A DNA stretch of 64,000 bases from Halobacillus sp. Nhm2S1 (GTDB lineage: Bacteria > Bacillota > Bacilli > Bacillales > Halobacillaceae). The position numbers and the translations under genes are program-made. The notes under the pieces are model-generated. The model worked only from the letters and a program-made list of their open reading frames with translations. It was not told the DNA's origin and did not search any database. Position 1 is the first letter of the stretch. Each line of letters opens with the position of its first letter. Where the stretch lies: contig NZ_JAIEZV010000003.1 of assembly GCF_019599545.1 (NCBI RefSeq), positions 310,001 through 374,000 on the forward strand. Reading direction: 5' to 3'. Below, piece by piece: positions 1-9,106 of the stretch.

Positions 1-1170
1 ATCAGCATCATTCTCAACTGCTTCCATGAATTCATTCGTAATACAAACAGAGATGTTAGCCCCCGTCAGGAATTCAGAATTGTGAACGGTGTAATTTCCA
101 CCCAAGTGAAGCTTTTCTTCCGCTTCTTGGATGCTTTGGTCCGTAAATCCACCTTGCCCTTGAATGTGCTTATAATTGACCACACTCTGGTATAAGTCTT
201 TCTCCGTTTCAGTAAGAGGCGCGAACTTCAATTTATCTTTAGCCAACTGTTTGATCGTTTCATCCTCGGTATTCTCAATAAGGAAGCGAAGAATTCTTGT
301 ATTTTGCATCTTAGAAATAATAAATTCCAGGATGTCAGGATGCCAGTCAGCCAACATGATCATTTGGGCTCCGCGTCTCGAACCACCTTGCTCAACAAGG
401 TGTGTAAGTTTTGCAATATCATCAAGCCAGGAAACCGAACCTGAAGACTTGCCATTTACTCCTCTAGCGAGCGTGTTCCGAGGGCGTAGCGTGGATCCAT
501 TCGTCCCAACTCCACCTCCACGGGACATGATTTCCATCACCTGCTTACGGTGGTCCGATATCCCTTCACGGGAGTCTTGGATATAGGGCATTACATAACA
601 ATTAAAATATGTTACGTCCGTTTGGGAACCTGCACCGTACAAAACACGTCCTGCCGGGATGAAATTCAACTCCGACAATTCTTCATAGAATTCGTTAAAA
701 CTTTGTTGTTTCTTTTCCGGATCTGTTTCTACTTCTGAAAGCCCCGAGGCATTACGAAGGGCAATTTGTTCGTAATAGACTTCCAAGGGCTTATCGATGG
801 TATCAAGATTTCGTTTGATCAATCCGGTTTCTCGTTCCTCTTCATGTTCAAGAACATTCAAAAATTCATCTTCCACTCTCACAATCGCCTGGTGAGACTG
901 CCAATCAATCGAGTGAATAAACCCAAATCCCCGGGCAGGAAACTTCGGATCATCTTTAACCGTAAGAACAACGAAATCCCCTTCTCCAAGGGTCAACTTT
1001 TCTGTATCTTTAAACGCATACCTGTCGAGCATTACAAGTCTCGAAACACCTTTGTGCGTAATTGTCATGGATTCATTAATCTCATGGACCTGTGGAAACT
1101 GTCTTATATCAGCATTGAGGCGGTCCACATTAATTTTCGTGTGTACATCTGTGGAGGTGGTCGTCTGCAT
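1..1170 (-). CDS. nrdJ: Vitamin B12-dependent ribonucleotide reductase, N-terminal part (runs off the window)
   Basis: Reduces ribonucleotides to deoxyribonucleotides using adenosylcobalamin as radical source, in the cytoplasm. 390 codons are visible and the frame is still open at base 1, so the C-terminal part is missing. Family signatures are FNCYVMP, with the expected active-site Cys, and further on MEIMSRGGGVGTN and EQGGSRRGAQMIML, typical of the class II reductase barrel. There is no intein in the visible part. The ATG at 1170 follows an AGGGAGAG ribosome binding site at good spacing. Upstream lie two NrdR-type boxes (1248-1294). I am confident of the class; a class I or III enzyme would lack this B12-type N-terminal layout. 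Confidence 0.88.
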   Translation of the reverse strand, partial: MQTTTSTDVHTKINVDRLNADIRQFPQVHEINESMTITHKGVSRLVMLDRYAFKDTEKLTLGEGDFVVLTVKDDPKFPARGFGFIHSIDWQSHQAIVRVEDEFLNVLEHEEERETGLIKRNLDTIDKPLEVYYEQIALRNASGLSEVETDPEKKQQSFNEFYEELSELNFIPAGRVLYGAGSQTDVTYFNCYVMPYIQDSREGISDHRKQVMEIMSRGGGVGTNGSTLRPRNTLARGVNGKSSGSVSWLDDIAKLTHLVEQGGSRRGAQMIMLADWHPDILEFIISKMQNTRILRFLIENTEDETIKQLAKDKLKFAPLTETEKDLYQSVVNYKHIQGQGGFTDQSIQEAEEKLHLGGNYTVHNSEFLTGANISVCITNEFMEAVENDAD

Positions 1171-1247
1171 TTTGCATCTCTCCCTTTTAAACTAAAACTA
1201 AATGATTTGCATTTGATATATGTAACATACCACATTCTCAAAAAGAT

Positions 1248-1294
1248 AATCAATATATTGTGTTGTGATAATTTTCAGTCACCATATATTGTGC
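1248..1294. promoter_or_regulatory. Tandem NrdR-box-like operators upstream of nrdJ
   Basis: Two 16-base near-palindromes, AATCAATATATTGTGT (1248-1263) and TCACCATATATTGTGC (1279-1294), match the NrdR consensus acaCwAtATaTwgtgt at about 14 and 13 of 16 positions. Their starts are exactly 31 bases apart, three helical turns, the usual spacing of paired NrdR boxes. They sit about 80-125 bases upstream of nrdJ, where the ATP/dATP-sensing repressor NrdR would act. The match is visible; regulation is inferred. Confidence 0.72.
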
Positions 1295-1477
1295 TGTTGA
1301 ACGAATATGTAGAAACTTGTCAATCGAAAAATTTTGAGATATCAAACGTATGAACCAGAGATTAAAAGAAAAACCTGCTCCCTATTGTTTCTTTCAGCTT
1401 TTTCATTATTTGCATCTCCGTACCATCTACAATCCTCGACAAAATAACACTTTCCCTCAAGTTTCGAAAAAATTTTT

Positions 1478-1506
1478 TTGAAATACTCCTCATTCCCTCC
1501 TATAAT
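1478..1506 (+). promoter_or_regulatory. SigA-type promoter of yqhL
   Basis: TTGAAA at 1478-1483 and a perfect TATAAT at 1501-1506, separated by 17 bases, about 36 bases before the yqhL start. This is close to the vegetative consensus, so constitutive SigA transcription is expected. Confidence 0.8.
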
Positions 1507-1541
1507 AGATAGAGGAATAGAGAAATGAGGGGGATGGAAAG

Positions 1542-1922
1542 ATGGATTTATGGATCTTAATCGCAGCGATCCTGTTGGTTATCGCTTTCGGTTTGTATAG
1601 ATTCTTCAAAGCAAGAAAAATCATGACCACATTACCGGAAGACAAGTTCCGCGAAGGCTACAGAAAAGCCCAATTGATTGATGTTCGTGAACCAAAGGAA
1701 TTTGATGGCGGGCACATCCTTGGGGCAAGAAACATTCCATTGTCTCAAATGAAAAACCGTCTTATTGAAATCCGCAAAGACAAACCAGTTTATCTATACT
1801 GCCAAAGCGGTGCTCGTTCTGCACGTGCCGCCATGATGCTCCACAAGCAAGGATATGAAGACCTTAATATGCTTGAAGGTGGATTCAAAAAGTGGAATGG
1901 TAAAATCAAAGCGAAAAAGTAA
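1542..1922 (+). CDS. yqhL: Membrane-anchored rhodanese-domain protein YqhL
   Basis: 126 aa. One hydrophobic segment (about residues 4-20) anchors the protein; a single rhodanese domain follows on the cytoplasmic side (about 35-124). The active-site loop is CQSGARSAR with Cys87 as the persulfide-forming residue, so a sulfur-transfer or thiol role is likely; the physiological substrate is unknown. The ATG follows a GAGGGGGATGG ribosome binding site. It is transcribed alone from its own promoter and ends at a clear terminator. Its place beside gcvPB matches yqhL of B. subtilis. Confidence 0.85.
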   Translation: MDLWILIAAILLVIAFGLYRFFKARKIMTTLPEDKFREGYRKAQLIDVREPKEFDGGHILGARNIPLSQMKNRLIEIRKDKPVYLYCQSGARSARAAMMLHKQGYEDLNMLEGGFKKWNGKIKAKK

Positions 1923-1929
1923 TCACCCT

Positions 1930-1962
1930 CCCGGTTCCCTAAGAACCGGGATTTTATTTTCT
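1930..1962 (+). terminator. Terminator of yqhL
   Basis: Stem CCCGGTTC (1930-1937) pairs with GAACCGGG (1943-1950) around a 5-base loop and is followed by a T-rich run. Confidence 0.85.
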
Positions 1963-1969
1963 TCGTATT

Positions 1970-2193
1970 AAACAATAGCTCCTGTTTGTTGAAGACTAAG
2001 TTTCGAGATGTTTGTGGGATTCTAGGGGCTCCGGGAAAAGGTTCGCTTTCCATGGGTCGGGCGGTGAGACCCCGCAAGGCGTCAGCCTGAGGAGGGTCAT
2101 CGCGCTCCCGCGGAAAGCGAGCTATTCCCCGTAGCCCCATCCACTCAATAAAAGTCTCGAAATCGAGTCTTCCACAGTCCTGCCATATTGTTT
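1970..2193. repeat. Palindromic intergenic repeat, copy 1
   Basis: About 224 bases with inverted ends: AAACAATA at 1970 is mirrored at 2186-2193, and GAAGACTAAGTTTCGAGA (1991-2008) is mirrored near 2155-2172. Inside, GGGGCTCCGGGAAAAGG pairs with a later copy to give a long imperfect hairpin. A diverged copy lies at about 45799-45985. There is no credible gene inside. It looks like a non-autonomous, MITE-like or structured intergenic element of this genome. Confidence 0.65.
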
Positions 2194-2201
2194 AAGAGAT
2201 A

Positions 2202-2237
2202 AAACCCGGCGTCCACATATAGGTGGACGCCGGGTTT
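2202..2237 (-). terminator. Terminator of the gcv operon
   Basis: A perfect 15-bp stem (2202-2216 with 2223-2237) rich in GC, with a 6-base loop, ends 4 bases after the gcvPB stop on the minus strand and is followed by TTTTAT. Confidence 0.85.
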
Positions 2238-2240
2238 CTG

Positions 2241-3704
2241 TTATTGTTCTTTTTGGTATCTTAAGACAGGTTTACGTGCTGCCTGCGTTTCATCCATACG
2301 GCTCACAATCGTTGTATGAGGAGCCTCCTGGACTTTTTCAGGATCGTTCTTCGCTTCGTGTGCGATTTGGATCATACGATCAATGAAATCGTCCAGCGTT
2401 TCTTTTGATTCCGTTTCTGTAGGTTCAATCATCAGTGCCTCTTCTACATTAATCGGGAAGTAGATTGTTGGCGGGTGATAGCCGAAATCAAGGAGACGTT
2501 TCGCCATATCCAATGTGCGGACCCCCAGTTTTTTCTGCCGCTTCCCTGACAAAATGAATTCGTGCTTACAATGACGGTCGAATGGTAGATCGAATTCCTC
2601 TTGAAGACGTCTCATCATGTAATTCGCATTAATGACGGCGTATTCGCTCACTTTTTTCAATCCTTCAGGTCCCATCGTCCGGATGTACGTATAGGCACGG
2701 ACATTGATTCCAAAGTTTCCGTAATACGGTTTCACCCTTCCGATAGATTGAGGCCGATCATAATCGAACACATACAAATCCTTTTCCTTTGTCAAAATCG
2801 GTGCTGGTAAGTATTCAGCGAATTCTGCGGTCACTCCCACTGGTCCTGATCCCGGGCCTCCTCCTCCGTGAGGACCTGTGAACGTCTTATGGAGGTTCAA
2901 GTGTACAACATCAAAGCCCATGTCGCCTGGTCGTGCATAGCCTAGAATGGCATTAAGGTTCGCTCCATCATAGTAAAGCTTACCACCAGCTTCATGTACA
3001 ATGGCTGCCATTTCTTCTATATCCTCTTCAAACAAACCGAGAGTATTCGGGTTGGTGAGCATTAAAGCTGCCGTTTGCTCATCGACTACACGTTTCAAGT
3101 CTTCCAAATCCACAAGACCTCTCTCATCCGATTTAACCGTTACCGCTTCAAAACCTGCGACTGTTGCTGAAGCTGGGTTTGTACCGTGAGCCGAATCTGG
3201 AACGATTACTTTCGTTCGGTTCGTTTCACCTCTTGCTTCGTGGTATGCACGGATCATCATCAATCCCGTCCATTCTCCGTGAGCACCTGCAGCTGGCTGC
3301 AGAGTTACGGTATCCATTCCAGTAATCGCAGCGAGGGATTCTTGCAAATCATACATCAAATGCAGAGCGCCCTGGACACTTTCCACTGGCTGGTAAGGGT
3401 GGATATGACTGAAACCAGTCAGCCGTGCTACATCTTCATTCATTTTCGGGTTGTATTTCATTGTGCAAGATCCAAGAGGGTAAAATCCTGAGTCCACGCC
3501 ATGATTTCTTTTAGAAAGAGCGGTGTAATGGCGCATAATTTGGAGTTCACTCACTTCCGGAAGGTCCGGTTCACTTTTTCTAACATAGGCTTCTCCGATC
3601 ATATTATCGACATCCGTTTCCGGCACATCGAACGCTGGTAAACTGTAACCCGTTCGGCTTTCCTGGCTTAATTCAAAAATTAAAGGAAAATCCTGATTAG
3701 ACAT
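2241..3704 (-). CDS. gcvPB: Glycine dehydrogenase (decarboxylating) subunit 2
   Basis: 487 aa. It is the C-terminal half of the split P-protein of the glycine cleavage system, a pyridoxal-phosphate enzyme that decarboxylates glycine and passes aminomethyl to the lipoyl H protein. The PLP lysine is in [18 protein letters not shown], about residue 270, followed by the Gly-rich loop. The start was set at the ATG at 3704, which overlaps the gcvPA stop by 8 bases and follows GGGGGA; a start 8 codons further upstream lies inside gcvPA and has no better site. It works as a heterotetramer with GcvPA. Confidence 0.95.
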   Translation of the reverse strand: MSNQDFPLIFELSQESRTGYSLPAFDVPETDVDNMIGEAYVRKSEPDLPEVSELQIMRHYTALSKRNHGVDSGFYPLGSCTMKYNPKMNEDVARLTGFSHIHPYQPVESVQGALHLMYDLQESLAAITGMDTVTLQPAAGAHGEWTGLMMIRAYHEARGETNRTKVIVPDSAHGTNPASATVAGFEAVTVKSDERGLVDLEDLKRVVDEQTAALMLTNPNTLGLFEEDIEEMAAIVHEAGGKLYYDGANLNAILGYARPGDMGFDVVHLNLHKTFTGPHGGGGPGSGPVGVTAEFAEYLPAPILTKEKDLYVFDYDRPQSIGRVKPYYGNFGINVRAYTYIRTMGPEGLKKVSEYAVINANYMMRRLQEEFDLPFDRHCKHEFILSGKRQKKLGVRTLDMAKRLLDFGYHPPTIYFPINVEEALMIEPTETESKETLDDFIDRMIQIAHEAKNDPEKVQEAPHTTIVSRMDETQAARKPVLRYQKEQ

Positions 3705-5046
3705 GAAGATCCCCCACTTTCTCGACAAACATATCGATTTCTTCTTTCGTCCTGATTTCTGTTACGGCTACTAACATACAGTTCTTCAGTCCTGCATCGA
3801 CCTCGCCAAGGTCATAACCTCCAATGATCCCTTGATCAAGAAGCATGTGGTTGACCTCTTTTACGTCTTTGTTCAATTTGACAACAATTTCGTTGAAAAA
3901 TGCTCCATCAAAAACGACGTTCATCCCTTTTTCCAGGAGTTGCTTCTTCATGTAAGCTGCTTTTTGAATGTTCATCCAGGACATCTTTTTCAGTCCTTGT
4001 TTACCAAGCGAAGACATCGCTACGGATGAAGCGAGAGCATTTAAAGCCTGATTGGAACAAATGTTTGATGTAGCTTTATCACGACGGATGTGCTGCTCTC
4101 TTGCCTGCAGGGTCAACACGAAGCCACGGCGTCCTTCCTCATCAACCGTCTGTCCAACAAGTCTCCCTGGTACTTTTCTCATCAATTTCTTAGTCGTTGC
4201 AAAATACCCACAATGAGGGCCGCCATATTGTGCTGGTATTCCGAACACTTGCGCATCACCGACAACGATATCAGCTCCGAATTCACCCGGAGGGGTTAAG
4301 TATCCTAAGGCTAGGGGGTTGCTTGATGTAATCATCATCGCTTTTTTCTGTGTGTCCACAATAGCTCTAACCTGGTCCAGGGGTTCGATTTGACCAAAAA
4401 AGTTAGGGTACTGGACCACAACACTTGCTGTATCCTCATCTATTTCTCTTTCTAATTGTTCAAGGTCTGTTCTGCCGTCTTTATGGTCAATCTCCACCAC
4501 TTCAACGCCTGGTCCTTTTACATAGGAATGGATAACAGCTAGGGATTCAGGATGGATCGCTTTCGAAACCAATACTTTTTTCTTCTTCGTTTGACCGGCA
4601 GACAAATTGACCGCCTCGGCTAAAGCTGTTCCACCATCGTACATGGAGGAGTTCGCCACATCCATCCCGGTTAATTCACAAATCATCGTTTGAAATTCAA
4701 AGATTGCCTGAAGTTCCCCTTGAGAAATTTCAGGCTGGTAAGGAGTATAAGCCGTGTAGAATTCTGACCTTGAAATCACATGATCAACAATAGAAGGAAT
4801 GTAATGGTCATACACACCAGCCCCAAGAAAAGAAGTATGTGACTTCGAATGGACGTTCTTTTCAGCAAGCTCCGTCAATTCCTTCAAAAGTTGAAATTCA
4901 TTTTTCGGTTCTTTGATTTCTAAGTCACCTTTAAAACGGATACTCTCCGGTATGTCTGAGAAAAGTTCATCGGACTGCTCCACACCGATGACATCCAGCA
5001 TTTCTTTTTTATCTGTTTCTGTCATAGGCAAATAACGAAACTCCAT
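3697..5046 (-). CDS. gcvPA: Glycine dehydrogenase (decarboxylating) subunit 1
   Basis: 449 aa, the usual length of the N-terminal half of the P-protein in Firmicutes. It begins [17 protein letters not shown] and carries the conserved [18 protein letters not shown] and [14 protein letters not shown] stretches of the family. The ATG has a strong GAGGGGG ribosome binding site. It lies 18 bases after gcvT and overlaps gcvPB by 8 bases, so the three genes are one translationally linked operon. The H protein and lipoamide dehydrogenase are not in this window. Confidence 0.95.
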   Translation of the reverse strand: MEFRYLPMTETDKKEMLDVIGVEQSDELFSDIPESIRFKGDLEIKEPKNEFQLLKELTELAEKNVHSKSHTSFLGAGVYDHYIPSIVDHVISRSEFYTAYTPYQPEISQGELQAIFEFQTMICELTGMDVANSSMYDGGTALAEAVNLSAGQTKKKKVLVSKAIHPESLAVIHSYVKGPGVEVVEIDHKDGRTDLEQLEREIDEDTASVVVQYPNFFGQIEPLDQVRAIVDTQKKAMMITSSNPLALGYLTPPGEFGADIVVGDAQVFGIPAQYGGPHCGYFATTKKLMRKVPGRLVGQTVDEEGRRGFVLTLQAREQHIRRDKATSNICSNQALNALASSVAMSSLGKQGLKKMSWMNIQKAAYMKKQLLEKGMNVVFDGAFFNEIVVKLNKDVKEVNHMLLDQGIIGGYDLGEVDAGLKNCMLVAVTEIRTKEEIDMFVEKVGDLHV

Positions 5047-5064
5047 GCTTCCATCCCCCTCGAT

Positions 5065-6165
5065 TTATCTTTTATAAAAAGGTGTTTGAACGACTTTCGC
5101 TTTTAATTTCTTCTTGCGGACTTGTACCGTCACTTCTGTTCCTTCGGTTGTGTATTCGCTGTTAATGAGCGCCAGTCCTACGTTTTTCCCAAGGGTCGGC
5201 GACTGTGTCCCTGTGGTAACAAACCCAATGACTTCTTCCCCATTCAGGACATCGTAGTGTGTACGAGGAATCCCCTTGTCGATCATCTCGATTCCGACAA
5301 GCTTTCTTCCGGGCCCTTCTTCTTTTTGTCTTTTCAAAACTTCTTTACCAATGAAGTCTGCTTCTTTATTCACTTTCACAGCAAAGTTCAATCCAGCTTC
5401 AATAGGAGTAATCTCCTTACTAAGCTCTTGGCCATACAACGCAAGGTTCGCTTCAAATCGAAGTGTGTCACGTGCTCCCAGTCCAACTGGCTTCAACCCA
5501 AACGGTTCACCAGCCTCAAGGATGGCTTGCCACAGCTGGGCGCCTGAATCTGCATGCAGATAAATTTCAAAGCCGTCTTCCCCTGTATAACCTGTGCGGG
5601 AGACAAGAGCCTCTCCATCGACGCCCTTCCATGTTACGCCTTGTTCAAACCGGAAAAACTTAATAGTCGAAAGGTCCGTTTCCGTGATGGTTTGAAGCGC
5701 TTCTTCCGCTTTTGGTCCCTGGACAGCCAGCTGTACGTATTCATCAGAGACATCTTCCACGGTTACATCGCCTTCCTGATGTTTTTTCAACCATTCATAG
5801 TCCTTATGCCGGTTCGCAGCATTCACGACAAGGAGGTATTGATCTTGATCAAGATGATAGACGATCAAGTCATCAACCGTTCCTCCGTCTTCATAGCACA
5901 TAATTGTGTATTGAGCTTTCCCTGGTTCCAGCTTTGACACGTCATTTGTCAGCATTTTTTGCAGGAATGGAAGACTTTCCGGTCCTTCCACCATCACTTC
6001 GGCCATGTGGGAGACATCAAACAACCCTGCGGCTGTTCGTGTGGCCTGGTGTTCCTCTTTGATACTAGAGAAATGTACAGGTAAATCCCATCCACCAAAA
6101 TCAATGGTTTTCGCTCCGAGTTTCTTGTATTCAGAATATAACGGTGTTCGTTTCAAATCTGCCAT
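5065..6165 (-). CDS. gcvT: Glycine cleavage system T protein, aminomethyltransferase
   Basis: 366 aa. Transfers the methylene group from aminomethyl-lipoyl H protein to tetrahydrofolate, releasing ammonia. Family signatures include FDVSHMAEV near the N terminus, PLYSEY at the start and [14 protein letters not shown] in the middle. The ATG at 6165 has AAGGAG eight bases upstream; a GTG at 6174 sits inside that site and was not used. It is the first gene of gcvT-gcvPA-gcvPB and is controlled by the glycine riboswitch upstream, which should turn the operon on when glycine is abundant. Confidence 0.95.
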   Translation of the reverse strand: MADLKRTPLYSEYKKLGAKTIDFGGWDLPVHFSSIKEEHQATRTAAGLFDVSHMAEVMVEGPESLPFLQKMLTNDVSKLEPGKAQYTIMCYEDGGTVDDLIVYHLDQDQYLLVVNAANRHKDYEWLKKHQEGDVTVEDVSDEYVQLAVQGPKAEEALQTITETDLSTIKFFRFEQGVTWKGVDGEALVSRTGYTGEDGFEIYLHADSGAQLWQAILEAGEPFGLKPVGLGARDTLRFEANLALYGQELSKEITPIEAGLNFAVKVNKEADFIGKEVLKRQKEEGPGRKLVGIEMIDKGIPRTHYDVLNGEEVIGFVTTGTQSPTLGKNVGLALINSEYTTEGTEVTVQVRKKKLKAKVVQTPFYKR

Positions 6166-6195
6166 TGGAACCACTCCTTGTCACTGATTTCGCCC

Positions 6196-6408
6196 ATAAA
6201 AAAAGAGACTCCGCCGCTTGCACGGGAGTCTCTGTCCGTTTCACCAGAAAGTTTCACAACAGGAAGACCTGATGCTTGCTTCTTGGGTGGTTTGCACACA
6301 AAATGCAAACACTCTCCAGAGTTGCGTCCTATAGAGGTCTTTTTGCCTGAGAGATTCACAAATGAATGCTTGCTCCTTCGGCGCCACGTGGGTGGTCTCT
6401 CCCTCTAC
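6196..6408 (-). ncRNA. Tandem glycine riboswitch of the gcv operon
   Basis: On the minus strand the leader shows the family layout. Aptamer I has GGGAGAGACC, GCGCCGAAGGAGCAA and AATCTCTCAGGCAAA; a short linker includes CTCTGGAGAG; aptamer II ends in GAAACGGACAGAG. An expression-platform hairpin follows (6204-6212 with 6225-6233) and then a T run. Aptamer II carries CCACCCAAGAAGCAAGC (6274-6290), unlike the expected CACCGAAGGAGCAA, so its core is degenerate. By analogy with the gcvT switch of B. subtilis, glycine binding favours antitermination. Confidence 0.9.
6204..6233 (-). terminator. Riboswitch-controlled terminator before gcvT
   Basis: AGAGACTCC (6204-6212) pairs with GGAGTCTCT (6225-6233). 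On the minus strand it is followed by TTTTTTTAT. The upstream arm overlaps the 3' end of the second aptamer (ACAGAG), which lets ligand binding compete with termination. Confidence 0.8.
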
Positions 6409-6493
6409 AGTCATTCGCTTTCGTATTTTTCTAGATTTTACCGGGCATACTATTGTGTAACGTTCACACAATGTTTTGTGTATTTTCAGCATC

Positions 6494-6502
6494 ATTATAT
6501 CA
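6494..6502 (-). promoter_or_regulatory. Extended -10 promoter of the gcv operon
   Basis: TGATATAAT on the minus strand is an extended -10 (TGnTATAAT), about 90 bases before the first aptamer. The -35 position holds a poor match (TGTCTT with a 17-base spacer), as is common for extended -10 promoters. Confidence 0.6.
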
Positions 6503-6581
6503 CGCGTCTTTCACAAAAGACATGATAATTCTACAATAATTCGCAATCTTTTATCATTCCTATTGATGGAGGGCTACTAAT

Positions 6582-8225
6582 ATGATCGAAATTCATCCAG
6601 ACCAGTCATTTATTGGATCATTGAGCGAGAACCTGGAGCATCCCGAAAAACTCACAACTTGGGATGGTTTTAAGCTTGCATATCAAGCAGCTCAATTTAA
6701 AACTGTACCTAAATTCGATGGCCTTCTGGCTCTTGAACACCTTCCTCATGTAGATTTTATGGAACACCAGATTGAAGCCGCAGAAACCGCGGTCCATCAG
6801 ATGAATGGACGCGCCATCCTAGCCGATGAAGTGGGACTAGGAAAGACCTTGGAAGCAGGGTTGATATTAAAAGAATATATGATCAGGGGAAGAGCAAAAA
6901 AAGTCCTTATCTTGACCCCGGCCTCCCTTGTAAACCAATGGATCCAGGAGTTAAATGAAAAATTTTATATCCAGGCTGCCTCTCCAAGAAAGAAAAACGC
7001 CTCATGGAATGAATGGGATGTGACCGTTACTTCCATAGACATGGCTAAGCGAGATAACCATAGAGAAATCATTTTGGATATCGACTACGATCTTATTATT
7101 ATTGATGAAGCGCATAAACTAAAGAACCATCAAACGAAGAATTATCAATTCGTACAATCTTTAAAGAAAACTTATTGCCTGTTATTAACAGCCACACCGA
7201 TTCAAAACAAATTGAGTGATTTATTTAATTTAGTATCCATTCTTAAACCTGGTTACCTCGGAAACTTGACTGATTTCAAGAAAAAGTATAAAGAAAATGC
7301 TGATGATAAGGATAATATCCAACACATCCATTCCCTCGTCGGACATTTAATGATCCGGAACCGGAGAAAAGACACCGGCCTTGATTCTTCCAAGCGAAAA
7401 GTAGTTAATGAGAGACTCTCGTTTTCAGATGAGGAAATGGACATGTACAAAAAACTGGAACGTTTGAAAGCAAATCATCCATCCTTTACGTGGCTGACAC
7501 TTGCTAAAGAATTATGTTCATCGAGAGAAGCTTGTTATATGTCCCTGAACCAGTTGAAGAAGAATGCCCCTGAGGAAAAAGCACCCATCTATGATGAATA
7601 TATAGAAGCCATCGGACAGGTTCCTCATCATGTGAAGGCAAAACGGATGACGGAAATCATTGAGAAAACGGGCGAAAAATTTATTGTATTTACAGAATAC
7701 CGGGCAACCCAATTTTATTTACAATGGTATCTTCAGCAGAACGGAATCACCTCCGTACCATTCAGCGGAAAATTCAATAAGAGTAAACGGGACTGGATGA
7801 AACAATTGTTTAAAAACAAAGCCCAAGTGATGGTGGCGACAGAAGCAGGAGGAGAAGGCATCAACCTTCAATTCTGCCATCACATGATCAACTACGATCT
7901 TCCATGGAACCCGATGCGCCTTGAACAAAGAATCGGACGCATTCACCGTTTCGGACAAGAGCACGATGTGAAGATTTTTAACTTTGCAATCAAAGATACG
8001 ATTGAAGATCATATCATGAAGATGCTTTACGAGAAGATCGAAATGTTTAAAAATGCGGTCGGTGACCTCGATCATATCCTTGAGCAAATCCCAGGTGGAT
8101 CATTCGAGCATCAAATCCAGTCCATTCTCAAACAATCGGAAAGTCAAGGAGAGATCGACATTAAGCTCGACAATTTGGTCAGTTATGTCGAACATACGGT
8201 GAATGAAAGGAGAGAATCGAGTTGA
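6582..8225 (+). CDS. yqhH: SNF2-family DEAD/DEAH helicase YqhH
   Basis: 547 aa. A Swi2/Snf2-type ATPase: Walker A in ADEVGLGKT (residues 81-89), DEAH at 175-178, LLTATPIQN near 201-209, then a C-terminal helicase lobe with ATEAGGEGINLQ and QRIGRIHRFGQ. It lacks an obvious nuclease or methyltransferase domain, so it is a lone DNA or nucleoprotein translocase of unknown role. The ATG follows GGAGGG. The next gene starts within its stop codon, so the two are translationally coupled. It sits divergent from the gcv operon as in B. subtilis. Confidence 0.88.
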   Translation: MIEIHPDQSFIGSLSENLEHPEKLTTWDGFKLAYQAAQFKTVPKFDGLLALEHLPHVDFMEHQIEAAETAVHQMNGRAILADEVGLGKTLEAGLILKEYMIRGRAKKVLILTPASLVNQWIQELNEKFYIQAASPRKKNASWNEWDVTVTSIDMAKRDNHREIILDIDYDLIIIDEAHKLKNHQTKNYQFVQSLKKTYCLLLTATPIQNKLSDLFNLVSILKPGYLGNLTDFKKKYKENADDKDNIQHIHSLVGHLMIRNRRKDTGLDSSKRKVVNERLSFSDEEMDMYKKLERLKANHPSFTWLTLAKELCSSREACYMSLNQLKKNAPEEKAPIYDEYIEAIGQVPHHVKAKRMTEIIEKTGEKFIVFTEYRATQFYLQWYLQQNGITSVPFSGKFNKSKRDWMKQLFKNKAQVMVATEAGGEGINLQFCHHMINYDLPWNPMRLEQRIGRIHRFGQEHDVKIFNFAIKDTIEDHIMKMLYEKIEMFKNAVGDLDHILEQIPGGSFEHQIQSILKQSESQGEIDIKLDNLVSYVEHTVNERRESS

Positions 8226-9043
8226 ATGCTCCAAACCCATACAAAACATTCGTCAAGCAGTTCTTTATCTCCCATGGTTGTTCGATTATAAACGACGCTC
8301 CATCCCATTTCACTGTACAACTTACAAACGAGATGGATGAAGAAATCATGAACCGGCCTTTCTACTGGCATTACATGAAGAAAATGAATCGAGAAGGCAC
8401 CCCTATGAAGCTGACCTTCAGCGATACGGATCAGAAACAGGCAGACGGCATTTACCTTCATGCAGGAACACCTAAACTTCACCGTTTATACAATACAGCA
8501 ATTTCAAAAGCACGGACAGCTAGACTTTATGAAGTAGTCCATCAAACAACCGGACAAAACCGAGCCATGAGTCCCTGGCTGGTCGTAAACGGGCTTCTGC
8601 ATTACCGGGGAAAACATACCAAGGACGAACCCGTTTCTATAGGGATCAACCTCATCCACGGGACCATGATGCTTGGAATGATGGACAAAATGATGGACAT
8701 GAATTTTGAAACAACTGTTTCAGACTACACGTATCCTATGAGGCCTGTTATTTCTTTATCTCATGCTTATAAACGCATGGAACGCCACATAGAAACATAT
8801 GTAGGTTCCCTGGATCACCAATGGGCGAAGGACTCTCTTCATCATCTTGAAAAAGAAACCCACTTGTTGGAATCTTTTTATGAGTCTGAAGACATCGGTT
8901 TGGATTCGTTCACGAAAGAAAGAGAACAACTCGACAATCGGTACAAGCCCTATATAGAAATGGAAGTCATTAATGGGGGATTATTTTACATTTCCCAGGA
9001 AACCAGCCAATCGTGGATGAAGAATGAAGACGCGAGCACTTAA
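8222..9043 (+). CDS. yqhG: YqhG family protein of unknown function
   Basis: 273 aa, soluble, no signal peptide and no motif I can tie to a reaction. It is assigned as YqhG from its length, its position after the helicase and general resemblance. The TTG start at 8222 overlaps the helicase stop (TTGA) and follows GGAGAG, so translation is coupled to yqhH and the products probably act together. The central part is Met- and His-rich (around MLGMMDKMMDMNF). A bidirectional terminator follows. Confidence 0.75.
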   Translation: MNAPNPYKTFVKQFFISHGCSIINDAPSHFTVQLTNEMDEEIMNRPFYWHYMKKMNREGTPMKLTFSDTDQKQADGIYLHAGTPKLHRLYNTAISKARTARLYEVVHQTTGQNRAMSPWLVVNGLLHYRGKHTKDEPVSIGINLIHGTMMLGMMDKMMDMNFETTVSDYTYPMRPVISLSHAYKRMERHIETYVGSLDHQWAKDSLHHLEKETHLLESFYESEDIGLDSFTKEREQLDNRYKPYIEMEVINGGLFYISQETSQSWMKNEDAST

Positions 9044-9068
9044 ACAGACTGACTTATGAAAAGACGAA

Positions 9069-9097
9069 AAAAGCCGCTGACACATTCAGCGGCTTTT
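9069..9097. terminator. Bidirectional terminator between yqhG and yqzE
   Basis: AAAAGCCGCTGA (9069-9080) pairs with TCAGCGGCTTTT (9086-9097) around CACAT. A and T runs on both sides let it serve both convergent genes. Confidence 0.85.
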
Positions 9098-9106
9098 CTT
9101 ATACTT

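Larger units (their letters stand above)
1171..1541. other. Divergent intergenic region nrdJ / yqhL
   Basis: 371 bases with no supported gene. It holds the nrdJ leader and two NrdR-like boxes on the left and the yqhL promoter on the right. The AT-rich middle (about 1300-1470) shows nothing I can name, and I see no cobalamin riboswitch core. Confidence 0.7.

Noticed and set aside
1171-1541. Cobalamin riboswitch upstream of nrdJ
   Set aside because: No B12-box or aptamer core was seen; NrdR-type boxes explain the region better.
1790-2140. 116-codon minus-strand frame over the end of yqhL and repeat copy 1
   Set aside because: It overlaps a real gene and a palindromic repeat, with no ribosome binding site or recognisable protein.
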